A DNA stretch of 48,756 nt. Origin: an uncultured Gammaproteobacteria bacterium. Its GTDB lineage: Bacteria; Pseudomonadota; Gammaproteobacteria; Pseudomonadales; Pseudohongiellaceae. The position numbers and the translations under genes are program-made. Shown piece by piece: positions 25,905 to 36,234 of this stretch. The stretch's first letter is position 1. Each line of letters begins with the position of its first letter. The stretch lies in assembly GCA_903862645.1 (NCBI GenBank), contig CAIOZF010000008.1, forward strand, positions 1 to 48,756. The letters run 5' to 3'. A model generated the notes under the pieces. That model was not told the DNA's origin. It was given only the letters and a program-made list of their open reading frames with translations, and made no database searches.

Positions 25905-26576
25905 TTAACTGCCAACGGCCACGTCATCGAGTTTCATCTGGAGCGTCTGGCTGGTGGAACCTGCCGCGACGGCAGCCTGGTAAGAGGCCTCGGCCTCCAC
26001 CAGCATATCCATACTGACATAAGAGTCGCCACGAACTTCCGCCACCTGAGCCTCGAAGCCGCCCGGTTCAGTTATCGTCGCCAGCACATCCAATGCACGC
26101 TGCCCCTCGCCCTTGGAGAGAATTACCCGTGCCAGACGCAGTTTGGCGGTAATGATCAGCGACTCGTCGGTCGCTCCCATCAGGCCGGTTGCCGCATTAT
26201 CCAGCAGCCACTGCAACTCAGTCTCAGCTGTGTTCAGATCGCTTGCCTCAACGGCAAGGCGTGCACCAAACAGCGCGCCATACAGTGCATACACGGAATC
26301 GGGATGCTCGGTCTTCAATTGCTGCGCGAGACCCATGGCAGTCGCCCGGGCTTCCTCGGTCAGCGTCTGTCCGGGAGCCACCACGACGGTCATGCCGATC
26401 TCTTCATAGAGATCGGACGCCTCGCCAAGATCGGCTGCCTGCATCTGCTGCCACTGGGTCCAGCCCAGATAGCCAACGGCGAAGACAATGACGCCAATCA
26501 GGAGGGACTTGCCACTCTCATTCCACCAGCGCTTGATGGAATCAAGGGATTCTTCTTCTTCGGTACTGAACGCCAC
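25905..26576 (-). CDS. yfgM: YfgM-like ancillary SecYEG translocon protein
   Basis: It uses a GTG start at 26576, with AGGAGC upstream. The 223-residue product has a short cytoplasmic N-terminus (TEEEESLDSIKRWWNESGKS), one membrane segment (LLIGVIVFAVGYLGWTQW) and a periplasmic TPR-like helical domain. This is the YfgM/DUF2133 layout. YfgM links the SecYEG translocon to periplasmic chaperones. Position between hisS and bamB confirms the assignment. Confidence 0.92.
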   Translation of the reverse strand: MAFSTEEEESLDSIKRWWNESGKSLLIGVIVFAVGYLGWTQWQQMQAADLGEASDLYEEIGMTVVVAPGQTLTEEARATAMGLAQQLKTEHPDSVYALYGALFGARLAVEASDLNTAETELQWLLDNAATGLMGATDESLIITAKLRLARVILSKGEGQRALDVLATITEPGGFEAQVAEVRGDSYVSMDMLVEAEASYQAAVAAGSTSQTLQMKLDDVAVGS

Positions 26577-26695
26577 AAATAGCTCCTGTCTAAGTCTTTA
26601 TTTCTTGCTTGATGAATTCGGTTATTACTAAATTACGTCACTGTCGAGCCTGTATCGCTCAGGGTAGGGCATCCTGAATTAGCGGCCCCGTACTG

Positions 26696-28000
26696 TCAAG
26701 CGCCGGAAATCAGGCCGCGCAGCGTTGGCACCAGCTCGACAATGGCCACCAGCGAGCTGGTCGCCTCGTCGTCCAAGTGACGCAGGCGCACAGTGGTCAG
26801 ACCTGCGGAGGCGCCAGTTTCTTCCTGCCCGTCCTCTGGCTCCAGCACCAGCGCCAGTCGGGCGCCGCTATTATAGGCCTTCTTGAGCTGGTTGCTGATC
26901 TTTCCACCGCCACAGTTCAGCTGTATCCGCAGCCCCGGCAACTCGCTCCTCAGGGTTTCAGACAACAGCATGGCCTCGGCGCTGAGCGACTCCGTGGCGG
27001 CAATGAACAGGTCCACGGCCTGGGTTAGTGTGGCCGGAAGACTGCCCGCCTCCTGCAGCAGCAGTACCAGTCGCTCTACACCCATGGCAAAACCCACAGC
27101 CGGAGTACCCCGGCCACCTAGCTGCTCGACCAGGCCGTCGTAACGGCCACCAGCACAGACCGTGCCCTGAGCACCGAGGGCGTCGGTGGTCCACTCAAAT
27201 ACCATGTTGTTGTAGTAATCGAGCCCGCGCACCAGGCGCAGATTTTCCACGAACGCGATGCCAGCCAATGTCAGCAGTTGCTTGAGACGGGCGAAATGCA
27301 CCCGGGTCTCCTCGCCGACAAACTCGGCAAGCGAAGGCGCATCGACCAGCAGTGCCTGGGTGGATGGCACCTTACTGTCAAGAATACGCAGTGGATTGCT
27401 GAGCAGGCGGCGTCTGCTATCCGCGTCGAGAGACTCCTCGCGCTGGCTCAGGAAGTCGGTCAGGGCCTGGCCGTAGGCGCGGCGGTCCTGCGACGTCCCG
27501 ATGTTGTTGATCTCCAGCCGCACATGGCCACTGAGGCCGAGTTCTCGCCAGATGCGGGCGGACAACAGGATAACCTCCGCGTCGATGTCAGGCCCGGCCA
27601 TGCCATAGGCCTCTACCCCAATCTGATGAAACTGACGATAGCGGCCCTTCTGGGGACGTTCGTAGCGGAACATCGGCCCCTTGTACCAGAGCCTCTGCAG
27701 CTGATTATAGAGGAGGCCATGTTCATCGGCGGCGCGCACACAGCCTGCAGTACCTTCGGGACGCAGACTGACATTCTCGCCATTGCGGTCGTCGAAACTG
27801 TACATCTCCTTCTCGACGATGTCGGTGACCTCACCAATGGAGCGTTTGAAAAGCTGGGTATGTTCCAACACGGGGAAACGCAGCTCGCGGTAGCCATAGC
27901 GTTGCAGGATGCCCTGCACTGTGCTTTCGAGGTACTGCCAGACCGGCGTCTCGCCGGGGAGGATGTCATTCATCCCCCTGATTGCTTGAATCTTGCTCAT
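26696..28000 (-). CDS. hisS: Histidyl-tRNA synthetase
   Basis: The product has 434 residues starting [17 protein letters not shown]. Class II motifs are visible: [12 protein letters not shown] (motif 2 entry) with [26 protein letters not shown], the histidine-specific [15 protein letters not shown], and motif 3 [13 protein letters not shown]. The C-terminal anticodon-binding domain follows. It charges tRNA-His. It is in the ispG-hisS-yfgM-bamB-der run, with 119 bases before yfgM. Confidence 0.98.
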   Translation of the reverse strand: MSKIQAIRGMNDILPGETPVWQYLESTVQGILQRYGYRELRFPVLEHTQLFKRSIGEVTDIVEKEMYSFDDRNGENVSLRPEGTAGCVRAADEHGLLYNQLQRLWYKGPMFRYERPQKGRYRQFHQIGVEAYGMAGPDIDAEVILLSARIWRELGLSGHVRLEINNIGTSQDRRAYGQALTDFLSQREESLDADSRRRLLSNPLRILDSKVPSTQALLVDAPSLAEFVGEETRVHFARLKQLLTLAGIAFVENLRLVRGLDYYNNMVFEWTTDALGAQGTVCAGGRYDGLVEQLGGRGTPAVGFAMGVERLVLLLQEAGSLPATLTQAVDLFIAATESLSAEAMLLSETLRSELPGLRIQLNCGGGKISNQLKKAYNSGARLALVLEPEDGQEETGASAGLTTVRLRHLDDEATSSLVAIVELVPTLRGLISGA

Positions 28001-28063
28001 AGTCGTTTGTGTCTCTGAATCTACAACTGCAAATCAACAACCTTTGCAGCAACAGCACCGGAA

Positions 28064-29200
28064 TCAGTCAGTCGCGATGATGTCCGGATGTCGTGCAGCG
28101 ATGCGAGCCTGTTGGGTCGCCAGCTTCTGGGCCACGCGCTCCCTGACCAAGATCTCCAGCTCGTCCACCAGCTTGTTGTTGTCGATCTTGTGGTGGGGTT
28201 TGCCCTCGATGTAGACGAGGTTGCTCGGGCTGGCGCCGGTCAGACCGATCTCGGCCACCCTCGCCTCGCCCGGTCCGTTGACGATGCAGCCGATCACGGC
28301 CACGTCCACCGGTGTAATAATGTCTTCGAGACGGGCTTCCAGCTGATTGACCACACTGATGACATCGAAGTTCTGGCGTGAGCAACTGGGGCAGGCCACC
28401 AGGTTCACACCCTTACTGCGGATGCCGAGACTCTTGAGGATGTCAAAACCAACCTTCACTTCCTCTACCGGATCAGCCGCCAATGAAATGCGAATAGTAT
28501 CGCCGATGCCGTCCATCAACAGCGCGCCAAGCCCGATCGCGGACTTCACCGTGCCGGAGCGCAGCCCTCCCGCTTCGGTGATCCCGAGATGAAACGGGTT
28601 ATCGATCTGCTCGGCCAGTTTGCGATAGGCCTCCAAGGTCATGAAAATTTCGGACGCCTTGAGACTGATCTTGAAGTTCTGGAAATCGAGTTTGTCGAGA
28701 ATGTCGATCTGAGTCAGCGCCGATTCCACCATCGCATCGGCGTTAGGTTCTGCATACTTGCGCAGCAACACCTTTCCTAGCGAACCGGCATTCACGCCGA
28801 TACGCAGCGGAATACCTTTGTCTTTCGCTGAGTCGATGACGGCACGGATTCTCTTCTCGCTGCCGATGTTGCCGGGATTGATTCGCAGGCAGTCAACGCC
28901 ATACTCGGCGACTTTCAGCGCGATCTTGTAATCAAAATGAATGTCAGCCACCAGTGGCACGTTCACACGCTTTCTAATCTCGCGAAAGGCATCCGCCGCT
29001 TCCATTGAGGGAACAGACACACGCACGATATCGGCGCCGGCGCGCACAATGCGCTCAATCTGCGTGACCGTTGCCTCGACATCGCAAGTCTCGGTATTGG
29101 TCATCGTCTGCACGGTGATCGGCGCATCACCCCCGACGGGGACGTTACCGACCATGATCTGACGGGTTTTACGGCGCGGGATGACGGTATGTGTACTCAT
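28064..29200 (-). CDS. ispG: 4-hydroxy-3-methylbut-2-enyl diphosphate synthase (IspG/GcpE)
   Basis: The product has 378 residues from the ATG at 29200; a TTG nine bases upstream is possible. It starts [37 protein letters not shown]. The iron-sulfur site is given by [10 protein letters not shown] and the later [10 protein letters not shown]. It performs the reductive dehydration of MEcPP in the non-mevalonate isoprenoid pathway and needs a [4Fe-4S] cluster. This makes cluster supply relevant, since the nearby isc operon is truncated. It lies 21 bases after the rodZ stop. Confidence 0.97.
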   Translation of the reverse strand: MSTHTVIPRRKTRQIMVGNVPVGGDAPITVQTMTNTETCDVEATVTQIERIVRAGADIVRVSVPSMEAADAFREIRKRVNVPLVADIHFDYKIALKVAEYGVDCLRINPGNIGSEKRIRAVIDSAKDKGIPLRIGVNAGSLGKVLLRKYAEPNADAMVESALTQIDILDKLDFQNFKISLKASEIFMTLEAYRKLAEQIDNPFHLGITEAGGLRSGTVKSAIGLGALLMDGIGDTIRISLAADPVEEVKVGFDILKSLGIRSKGVNLVACPSCSRQNFDVISVVNQLEARLEDIITPVDVAVIGCIVNGPGEARVAEIGLTGASPSNLVYIEGKPHHKIDNNKLVDELEILVRERVAQKLATQQARIAARHPDIIATD

Positions 29201-29221
29201 GATCTGCAACGTCCAATGCTG

Positions 29222-30451
29222 TCAAAGGCCAATAGTGAGCCTGGCGGAGTTATCAATGCGAATGCTTGAGCTGAAGTCGACTCTGCTGCCGTTCAATCTC
29301 AATTCAGTAGTAGAAGCATCACCCAGCAGGATTTCAAACGGTGCTGAACCATTGATGAGAACCACATCGCCCGCTTCCTGAATGTCGCTGTAAATCTGTT
29401 TGTCATTACCGTCGTCGACTTCCACAAGACTGTTACCTTTGAAGATGATCTGCACCACATCCTCCCCCCCGGCGTCGACATTGATTACGCGCGCCACATC
29501 ATCGACAGGGGTTTCCTGTGTCGGTTGCTGTACAGGAGTACCCGTCGGTGCAGGCCCAGTTGGCGCGGTCGCGGGGGCCGCGTCGGTTGGAACTGGGGCG
29601 GTCTGTACTGGAGCGCCCGGCGTTGATTGGTTCTGCGTTGGAGTGCTCTGGCTCTGGATTGGCAAGTTCTGAGTCGGCAGGCCCTGCGCGGGTGGGGTCT
29701 GCGCTGACGCTGACTGGGTTGGTGCTGTCTGGGTTGGTGCTGACTGGGTTGGTGCTGACTGGGTTGGTGCTGACTGAGTTGGCTGCGTGAGCGTGCCTGA
29801 AGTAGCTCCGGGTAACTGCTGCGCACGATCGGTCGCAATAGCGCTGTCCGGCGTCAATGAGTTCGGTGTCACCGCCGGTGCCGTTGTTGAAGTGTTGGTT
29901 GCCGGCGACACTGCGGACGGGGCAACGGCTGGAAAGCGGTCCCCGGCATTCGCGTTCTGGATAGTTGAATTCGCCGTTCTGCCGGAGCTCTGCGACTGGC
30001 CAGCAGCACTGCCCGGCGTCGGCGTCGGAGCAGGCACACCGCTGTTGAAATACCATAGCGCTATAGCGATGGCGACGAAGGCGACACCTGACACGATGAT
30101 CCAGGACCGATTTCTGTCGCCACGACGTCGGGTATGAGTCGCGAAGATCTCGTGCTTAACACCCGGTTTGTGCGCGCATTCATTGAAGACGTTGATCACC
30201 ACCTGAGGGTCCAGCTTCAGCAGGCCAGCATAGGCGCGGATGTAGCCACGGACAAACACCTCGCCGGGCAGTCTATCGAACGCATTCTCTTCGAGAGAAC
30301 GCACATAGTACATGGTAATGCGCAGCTCATCGGCCACTTCCTGGACTGTCATGCCCAGCGCCTCGCGCTTTCTGGCTAGCAGTTCACCTGGTCCGGTGTC
30401 CAGGGACTGGCCTGGCGGATGTAATTCCTGAGCATTGTCGTTACTGGTCAT
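29222..30451 (-). CDS. rodZ: RodZ-like cell-shape protein
   Basis: The product has 409 residues. An N-terminal helix-turn-helix domain (LLARKREALGMTVQEVADELRI and YVRSLEE) is followed by one membrane segment near residue 120 (SWIIVSGVAFVAIAIALWYF). A Pro/Thr/Gln/Ser-rich linker of about 150 residues leads to the periplasmic DUF4115 domain with VVQIIFKGNSLVEVDDGND and a closing ARLTIGL. RodZ couples MreB to the elongation machinery. The linker is longer than in E. coli RodZ and contains a tandem repeat (see 29712-29786). Its ATG overlaps the pilW stop by 11 bases. Confidence 0.95.
   Translation of the reverse strand: MTSNDNAQELHPPGQSLDTGPGELLARKREALGMTVQEVADELRITMYYVRSLEENAFDRLPGEVFVRGYIRAYAGLLKLDPQVVINVFNECAHKPGVKHEIFATHTRRRGDRNRSWIIVSGVAFVAIAIALWYFNSGVPAPTPTPGSAAGQSQSSGRTANSTIQNANAGDRFPAVAPSAVSPATNTSTTAPAVTPNSLTPDSAIATDRAQQLPGATSGTLTQPTQSAPTQSAPTQSAPTQTAPTQSASAQTPPAQGLPTQNLPIQSQSTPTQNQSTPGAPVQTAPVPTDAAPATAPTGPAPTGTPVQQPTQETPVDDVARVINVDAGGEDVVQIIFKGNSLVEVDDGNDKQIYSDIQEAGDVVLINGSAPFEILLGDASTTELRLNGSRVDFSSSIRIDNSARLTIGL
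29712..29786. repeat. Five copies of a 15-bp tandem repeat inside rodZ
   Basis: Units start at 29712, 29727, 29742, 29757 and 29772. The consensus on the plus strand is GACTGGGTTGGTGCT, with changes in the second and last copies. The length is a multiple of three, so copy-number changes keep the rodZ frame; each unit adds APTQS-type residues to the periplasmic linker. Confidence 0.85.
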
Positions 30452-31226
30452 TTTGCGAATTCATGAATAGTTGATACTGCGGTGAGTCTTTGTACAGCCC
30501 CTCCAGCAAAACTGCGTAGGCGGCGGCACTCTCTTGGTTGTCGAAACGGAGCTCCAGCTGGATTCCCAGCCACAGACTGCGAGGAGTCTGGACAACATTA
30601 TAGAAGTTGCTGGAAGTCACGAACTGATTGTAATAGTTCATCGACTCCGCAAACTCTCCCTTGTCGTACTTGATCTGCCCCAGCTCCAGCGACGAGCGAT
30701 ACAGATTACTGTTCAGCTGCAGAGCTCTTTCGAACGCGTACTCCGCGCGTTCCGGTCGCTCTGTGCGCAGGGCGCTCAGGCCCAGATTTTCAAACGCCAG
30801 CTCACGTGCCTCATAGGTCGTGTCATTGGCGACAGTCTCCAGTTCCCTGTAAGACCGCTCAAACTCTTCCATATCGAACAACAGCGCGGCCAGGTTGTTA
30901 CGTGCCCGCGAATTGTTGCCGTTCAGGCTCAGCGCCCGCTCGAAGGTCTCACGGGCCAGTTCAGTATCGCCTTCACGTTGCAGCACCAGCGCAAGCACGT
31001 TGTAGGCATCGGAACTGCGCTCATTGATCGCCAGCGCATTGTTGATATTGCGCCGGGCCGCCGCCATATCACCGGCCTCGAAATAGCCAATTGACAGCTG
31101 CACAAAATCCCGCTCGGCACGTTCCTGCGAAGGCTCGGTACTGAAACCACCTGTCGTCGTGGTCACGCAGGACATAAGCCCCACCATCACCACGATGCAG
31201 AGTGTCATTGACCGCATCAAGCTCAT
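30441..31226 (-). CDS. pilW: Type IV pilus biogenesis lipoprotein PilW/PilF
   Basis: The product has 261 residues with a lipoprotein signal (LCIVVMVGLMSC). It is built of TPR repeats: LSIGYFEAGDMAAARRNINNALAINERSSDAYNVLALVLQREGDTELARETFERALSLNGNNSRARNNLAALLF. This is the PilF/PilW family that helps the PilQ secretin assemble in the outer membrane. It overlaps rodZ by 11 bases and follows rlmN, the usual order. Confidence 0.93.
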   Translation of the reverse strand: MSLMRSMTLCIVVMVGLMSCVTTTTGGFSTEPSQERAERDFVQLSIGYFEAGDMAAARRNINNALAINERSSDAYNVLALVLQREGDTELARETFERALSLNGNNSRARNNLAALLFDMEEFERSYRELETVANDTTYEARELAFENLGLSALRTERPERAEYAFERALQLNSNLYRSSLELGQIKYDKGEFAESMNYYNQFVTSSNFYNVVQTPRSLWLGIQLELRFDNQESAAAYAVLLEGLYKDSPQYQLFMNSQNDQ

Positions 31227-31283
31227 GCCGACCTCATGCTGACTTACCGAAAAAACTCTGCGTCTTCACACAGCGATCACACG

Positions 31284-32531
31284 TCACACGGCGGGCCTGT
31301 CTACTGCAACCGCCAGATTATCCGTCTTGCTGAAACGCTTACCAGTGCCCTCAGGGGCAGTCCCACTTTTTCCCGAGCCTTCATTCTGGGCCTCGGCTGC
31401 ATCCCGATAACGCTGGCTGCGGCGGGTATTGTCACCGACCTCTCCCACCAGTTGACCACAGGCCGCACCGATATCATCAGCCCGCGTAGTTCTGACCGTT
31501 ACCGTGTAGCCGGCCTCGTGCAGAATCTGCCGAAAGTTCGAAATCGACGTACTGCTCGGGCGGCGATAATCAGACAGCGCAAACGGATTGAACGGAATCA
31601 GGTTAATCTTGCATGGGAAATCTTTAAGCAATTGCGCCAGCTCACGGGCATGCTGGCGATGATCATTGACGCCGGCAATCAGCGTATATTCGATCACCGG
31701 TACGCGCCGGTCACTGAGGCCGTCCATATAACCGGACACGCTGCGCAGCAACTCCTTGATCGGATATTTCTTGTTGATCGGCACCAGCTCGTTGCGCAGT
31801 AAATCATTCGGCGCGTGCAGAGAAACCGCCAGCGACGCGTCGGTGTAATCCTTCAATCGATCTATGGCCGGAACCACACCCGAGGTACTGATCGTCACAC
31901 GACGCTTGGACAGACCGTAGGCTTGATCTTCCATCATGAGCGTGAGCGCATCCATAACGTTGTCGAAATTGAGCAGTGGCTCGCCCATCCCCATCATCAC
32001 AACATTGCTGACCGGACGCGAGTTCTGCGCCGGCTTGCCATCTTCGCTCCATTCCTGGGCTGGTTTCACACCAAAACCGGCGAGCTTCTCATTCGCCCAC
32101 CAGAGCTGACCGATGATCTCGGCCACCGTCAGGTTACTGTTGAAACCTTGCTTGCCTGTCGCACAAAAACTGCAATCCAGAATGCAGCCCGCTTGCGAGG
32201 AGATGCACAAGGTGCCACGTCCAGCCTCCGGGATGAATACCATCTCTACGCTGCTGCCACTCTCCACCTGCACAATCCACTTGCAACTGCCGTCCACAGA
32301 GCGAAACTCCTGCGTGATCTTCGGCAGGCGTATTTCCGCCACAGCCTTCATCTTCTCGCGCAGAGGTTTACTGATATCTGTCATCGCGTCGATGTCTATA
32401 ACACCGCGCTGATGCATCCACTTCAGAGTTTGACTCGCGCGAAACGGTTTTTCTCCCAGTTCCAGGAAAAATGCCTGCATCTTTGGCAGACTCAATCCCA
32501 TCAGGTTGATTTTCGTTTCGCGCGTCGTCAT
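31284..32531 (-). CDS. rlmN: Dual-specificity 23S rRNA/tRNA A2 methyltransferase RlmN
   Basis: The start is the ATG at 32531 (a GTG lies directly before it), giving 415 residues. The radical-SAM triad is [15 protein letters not shown] (Cx3Cx2C), and the methyl-carrying Cys is in [14 protein letters not shown]. The core also shows [19 protein letters not shown] and [22 protein letters not shown]. It methylates A2503 of 23S rRNA and A37 of some tRNAs. A C-terminal tail of about 40 low-complexity residues ([18 protein letters not shown]) goes beyond the usual end. Confidence 0.97.
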   Translation of the reverse strand: MTTRETKINLMGLSLPKMQAFFLELGEKPFRASQTLKWMHQRGVIDIDAMTDISKPLREKMKAVAEIRLPKITQEFRSVDGSCKWIVQVESGSSVEMVFIPEAGRGTLCISSQAGCILDCSFCATGKQGFNSNLTVAEIIGQLWWANEKLAGFGVKPAQEWSEDGKPAQNSRPVSNVVMMGMGEPLLNFDNVMDALTLMMEDQAYGLSKRRVTISTSGVVPAIDRLKDYTDASLAVSLHAPNDLLRNELVPINKKYPIKELLRSVSGYMDGLSDRRVPVIEYTLIAGVNDHRQHARELAQLLKDFPCKINLIPFNPFALSDYRRPSSTSISNFRQILHEAGYTVTVRTTRADDIGAACGQLVGEVGDNTRRSQRYRDAAEAQNEGSGKSGTAPEGTGKRFSKTDNLAVAVDRPAV

Positions 32532-32567
32532 CACAGGCTCTCTATTACCGTCACCGCGAACTCGGAA

Positions 32568-32996
32568 TCAACCGCGACTGCAGATTTCGGTTGCACTGAA
32601 GAAGTAAGCAATTTCGCGCGCCGCAGAAGCCGCTGAGTCAGAGCCGTGAACAGCATTGGCATCAATCGAAACTGCGAAATCAGCACGAATGGTGCCTGGC
32701 GCCGCTTGCGCCGGGTTAGTAGCACCCATCAAATCCCTGTGCAGGGCCACAGCATTTTCACCTTCCAGCACCTGCACAATCACGGGGCCAGAGGTCATGA
32801 ATGTGATCAGATCGCGGAAAAAGCCACGCTCGCGGTGCTCAGCGTAAAACCCACCAGCCGTCACGTCGGTCAGACGCAGCATCTTGGCAGCAACAATGCT
32901 CAGACCTGCTTTTTCGAAACGGGTGTAGATCTCGCCGATCACATTTTTAGCGACTGCATCGGGTTTGATGATGGATAAAGTACGTTCGATTGCCAT
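32568..32996 (-). CDS. ndk: Nucleoside diphosphate kinase
   Basis: The product has 142 residues and is complete: [31 protein letters not shown] at the start, the ADP-binding middle and active-site His in [20 protein letters not shown]. It transfers gamma-phosphate between nucleotides via the phospho-His. It sits between iscS and rlmN; in many gammaproteobacteria the rest of the isc operon lies where here there is only a 95-base gap. Confidence 0.98.
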   Translation of the reverse strand: MAIERTLSIIKPDAVAKNVIGEIYTRFEKAGLSIVAAKMLRLTDVTAGGFYAEHRERGFFRDLITFMTSGPVIVQVLEGENAVALHRDLMGATNPAQAAPGTIRADFAVSIDANAVHGSDSAASAAREIAYFFSATEICSRG

Positions 32997-33091
32997 GCAA
33001 ATAACTCCATAACCGGTTACAAGTTCAGAAAACCGGGCATTATACTTGGTAACAATTCTTATTTATACGGGTTTTTCTGTTCGCTTTTTAA

Positions 33092-34252
33092 TCAAGCGAG
33101 CGTCTGTTGACGCAGGGTTGTCACGGCGCGGTGCACGCAGGAAATGGCTGTTTCGATATCCGCAACCGAGGTGTAACGCCCCAGTGAAATGCGCAGCGAA
33201 CTCTGGGCCAGCTCATCAGCCAGCCCTAATCCTCGCAGCACATAAGAAGGCTCCATGCTCGCAGACGTACATGCCGAACCCGACGATACCGCCAATTCGC
33301 GCAGGGAAAGCAGCAGTGACTCCCCGTCGACTCCCGCAAAGGCGAGATTGATGATGCCGGGGACGTTCTGTTCGGGATGCCCATTCAAGGACATACCCTC
33401 CAGACCACTCAAACCCACCAGCAACTGACTACGCAGCGAGCGCAGGCGGGCCGTATCTTCCTGCAGGCGCTGCGCCGCCAGACGAAATGCCTCACCCATT
33501 GCCACCAACTGATGTGTCGCGAGTGTGCCGGAGCGCATTCCTCGTTCATGCCCCCCCCCGTGAATCTGTGCTTCGATCAATACCTTAGGCGAGCGGCACA
33601 CATACAGAGCACCGACTCCCTTGGGGCCATACATCTTGTGGGCTGAAAACGACATCAGGTCGACCTGCAAGGTGCTCAGGTCAATAGGCATCTTGCCTGC
33701 GCTCTGGGCGGCATCCACATGGAAGAGCACCCCGCGGGCGCGCGTCAGCGTTCCGATCGCGGCGATGTCGTTAACTGAACCGATCTCATTGTTGACGTGC
33801 ATCAGTGACACCAGGATTGTGTCCGGGCGCAGCGACGCCTCGACCTTGGAGGGGCTGACAACACCGTGGGCATCAGGTCGCAGCAGGGTGACCTCAAAGC
33901 CTTCACGCTCCAGCTGCTGCAGACTGTCCAGCACAGCCTTGTGTTCGATGCAGGAACTGATGATGTGGCGGCCGCGATCGCTGTGGAAATGCGCGACACC
34001 CTTCAATGCCAGGTTGTTGGATTCTGTGGCGCCAGATGTCCAGACGATCTCACGGGGATCACAGCACACCAGATCGGCGACATGGCGACGGGCTTCTTCG
34101 ACGGCTTCCTCGGCGCGCCAGCCAATCAGGTGTGAGCGCGACGCTGGATTGCCAAAATTGCCGTCCAAAGTCAGACATTCTAACATTCTAGCGGCGACAG
34201 CAGGATCAATGGGGGTGGTAGCGGCATAGTCGAGGTATATGGGCAACTGCAT
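33092..34252 (-). CDS. iscS: Cysteine desulfurase IscS, C-terminally short
   Basis: The start is the ATG at 34252 ([14 protein letters not shown]), giving 386 residues. Numbering matches E. coli IscS exactly at the key residues: His104, PLP-Lys206 (SFSAHKMYG) and the sulfur-carrying Cys328 ([21 protein letters not shown]). It is thus an active group I desulfurase. It ends after [20 protein letters not shown] and lacks the ~18-residue tail (SPLWEM...EWAAH type) of E. coli IscS, which helps dock IscU. No iscU, iscA, hscBA or fdx follows. It probably feeds sulfur to tRNA thiolation or other acceptors; cluster assembly is presumably done elsewhere. Confidence 0.95.
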   Translation of the reverse strand: MQLPIYLDYAATTPIDPAVAARMLECLTLDGNFGNPASRSHLIGWRAEEAVEEARRHVADLVCCDPREIVWTSGATESNNLALKGVAHFHSDRGRHIISSCIEHKAVLDSLQQLEREGFEVTLLRPDAHGVVSPSKVEASLRPDTILVSLMHVNNEIGSVNDIAAIGTLTRARGVLFHVDAAQSAGKMPIDLSTLQVDLMSFSAHKMYGPKGVGALYVCRSPKVLIEAQIHGGGHERGMRSGTLATHQLVAMGEAFRLAAQRLQEDTARLRSLRSQLLVGLSGLEGMSLNGHPEQNVPGIINLAFAGVDGESLLLSLRELAVSSGSACTSASMEPSYVLRGLGLADELAQSSLRISLGRYTSVADIETAISCVHRAVTTLRQQTLA

Positions 34253-34326
34253 GTTTTCTCCATCAAGGCCCGTCAGCCAGCGGGGGCATCGCCGGGCTAC
34301 TGTCAACTAGGTCGCTGTAAAGAGGC

Positions 34327-34824
34327 TCACTGCAAGAAAGTGGCAGCGATTCGGGCTCCGTCTAGCTCGGGCTGACCAAACTGCCCCTGCCGCTGATCCT
34401 GTTGCGCCGCGATACGCTTGATTTCGCTCTTGGTGATCAAGTCAGCAAGGCTGATGCTACCAAGGAAATCGTGAATGCGCTCGCTGAGATCTTCCCAAAG
34501 GTGATGAGTCAGACATTTTTCACCCTGCTGGCAATTACCCTTGCCCTGGCAGCGGGTGGCATCAACCGATTCGTTGACGGCGTCAATGATGTGCGCGATG
34601 CGAATAGACTGGGGAGTCTTGCCCAGACGATAACCGCCACCGGGACCACGGACGCTGCAGACAAGCTCACTCCGACGCAGCTTCGCGAACAACTGCTCCA
34701 GATAGGAAAGGGATATTCCCTGCCGATGAGAAATTTCAGCCAGATTGATCGGACCTTCATCTGCGTGAATCGCCAGATCAAGCAGTGCCGTCACAGCATA
34801 TCTGCCTTTGGTTGTTAAGCGCAT
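34327..34824 (-). CDS. iscR: Fe-S cluster regulator IscR
   Basis: The product has 165 residues. An Rrf2 winged helix ([20 protein letters not shown], then [27 protein letters not shown]) is followed by the [2Fe-2S] ligands Cys92, Cys98, Cys104 and His107, the same numbers as in E. coli. It represses isc genes when loaded with cluster and acts on other genes as apo-protein. The gene heads a reduced iscR-iscS unit and has a promoter with a type 1-like IscR site upstream, so self-regulation is likely. Confidence 0.96.
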   Translation of the reverse strand: MRLTTKGRYAVTALLDLAIHADEGPINLAEISHRQGISLSYLEQLFAKLRRSELVCSVRGPGGGYRLGKTPQSIRIAHIIDAVNESVDATRCQGKGNCQQGEKCLTHHLWEDLSERIHDFLGSISLADLITKSEIKRIAAQQDQRQGQFGQPELDGARIAATFLQ

Positions 34825-34857
34825 AGACTTGCCCCAAATGAACGCCGTAGTCCTTGA

Positions 34858-34890
34858 AGTATGAAATACCCATGTAATTTAGTCAACTTT
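34858..34890 (-). promoter_or_regulatory. iscR promoter with type 1-like IscR site
   Basis: On the minus strand a -35 TTGACT (34881-34886) and a -10 CATACT (34858-34863) are separated by 17 bases. The -35 and spacer read AGTTGACTAAATTACATGGG then TAT, close to the type 1 IscR site of gammaproteobacterial isc promoters (GTTGAC...ACTCGGGTAT type). Binding would block polymerase, giving autorepression. Confidence 0.65.
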
Positions 34891-34973
34891 TGAAATCCGC
34901 CAGACCGAGGTCGGTTTACACTACGTGATCAAGGAGTTAACCTTGCCGCCCCTGGCCGAATCGCGAACTCCAT

Positions 34974-35861
34974 ATGCTGGCAGACTTGCACTCCCACACG
35001 TATTTTTCCGACGGCTCCCTGTCTCCCGCGGAACTAGTCGCAAGAGCACGCAGCAATCGGGTCGATGTCTTGGCGATCACCGACCACGACACTACCGAAG
35101 CCTTCGAGCATCTCGGCACCTTGCCGGAAGCCGACTCATTGACCATTATGCAGGGCGTGGAGATCTCCTGCCTGTGGGATCAACGGGAAATTCACGTGGT
35201 GGGATTGGGCATCGATCGTCACGAGACAACCCTAAAGACGCTGCTGACAGATCAGCAGGCCCTGCGCCTGCAGCGCGCGCGCACGATGGACATGAGCCTG
35301 CAGAAAGCAGGTGTGTGCGGACTGATGGCCTATCTGGAGACCCTGCCATGCAACGCCGTAAGTCGCAACCATGTCGCCCAGTTTCTCATCGATCGCGGCC
35401 TGGCGCGCAGCAAAGACCACGCTTTCAAGAATTTTCTGGGCAGCAAGGGACGCTTTGGCGCGCAGGCACAGTGGTGTGAAATTGCGACGGCCGTCAATGC
35501 GATTCGATGCGCCGGCGGCATCCCGATTCTAGCTCACCCAAACCGCTATAGCGTCAGCAATCAAAAGCTGCGCCGTCTGGTAGAGGAATTCGCGGCGGCA
35601 AAGGGGGAGGCGCTAGAGGTAAGTTACTCCAATCTTGACCCCGATAAGATTGCGCACATGGGCGCTCTCTGCGCTGACCACGACCTGTGGGCATCAACAG
35701 GGTCGGACTTCCACTCACCGGTCAATCACTGGATGGATCTGGGGAAGTTCAGACAACTCCCGACCCTATGTGCTTCGAGAGCTATCTGGATGCACCCGCG
35801 CTGGTCAACACTGGCCAAGGCGAGCAGTCAGGCAGGAAAATCCGAACTCACACTCGCTTGA
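34974..35861 (+). CDS. PHP-domain phosphoesterase (RNase AM/TrpH-like)
   Basis: The product has 295 residues from the ATG at 34974. PHP metal motifs are intact: ADLHSHTYFSDGSLSP at the start, ITDHDTTEAF, GVEISC, LAHPNRY and TGSDFHSP near the end. This is the YciV/TrpH group, which hydrolyses 3',5'-nucleotide bisphosphates and RNA 5' ends in rRNA maturation. It is divergent from iscR. Its last 14 bases overlap the end of the zinc-ribbon gene on the other strand, so the two converge. Confidence 0.92.
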   Translation: MLADLHSHTYFSDGSLSPAELVARARSNRVDVLAITDHDTTEAFEHLGTLPEADSLTIMQGVEISCLWDQREIHVVGLGIDRHETTLKTLLTDQQALRLQRARTMDMSLQKAGVCGLMAYLETLPCNAVSRNHVAQFLIDRGLARSKDHAFKNFLGSKGRFGAQAQWCEIATAVNAIRCAGGIPILAHPNRYSVSNQKLRRLVEEFAAAKGEALEVSYSNLDPDKIAHMGALCADHDLWASTGSDFHSPVNHWMDLGKFRQLPTLCASRAIWMHPRWSTLAKASSQAGKSELTLA

Positions 35862-36234
35862 TGGTCGCGATGATGCCTCTGAAGAAGTCCAGCAGAGTCT
35901 CGTGTTTGTAATCGGTGAACTCGCCTGCGTCCATGAACATGCCATGCGTTTCACAGGCTTCGTATTGCAGGTGCGGCTGACGCTTGTCAGCCAACTTGTT
36001 CATACCTTTGCCACAGCGCGGGCATTGAATGTCACGAACACGGTTGTAAGTCTTGCCAACCTTGGGGTCCCCGGTATCCAAAAAGTCAGACATCCACGAC
36101 TTCTTCAGCTGCTCAGCCTCGCCAAGATCGAACCACAGACCTTTGCAACTCGTGCACTGGTCGATCACTATCTTACCCTGTAGCACTTCAACTGAACGCT
36201 CGGCCATTTTGGCATTACACTTGGGACAGTCCAT
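35848..36234 (-). CDS. Small zinc-ribbon (zf-TFIIB-like) protein
   Basis: The product has 128 residues with two zinc-ribbon units: CPKC...CTSCKGLWFDLGE and CPRCGKGM...CETHGMFMDAGEF. The first fits the zf-TFIIB domain family, whose members are small DNA- or protein-binding proteins of unknown function. It overlaps the convergent PHP gene by 14 bases. The start is the ATG at 36234 with AAGGAG upstream. Confidence 0.85.
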   Translation of the reverse strand: MDCPKCNAKMAERSVEVLQGKIVIDQCTSCKGLWFDLGEAEQLKKSWMSDFLDTGDPKVGKTYNRVRDIQCPRCGKGMNKLADKRQPHLQYEACETHGMFMDAGEFTDYKHETLLDFFRGIIATIKRV

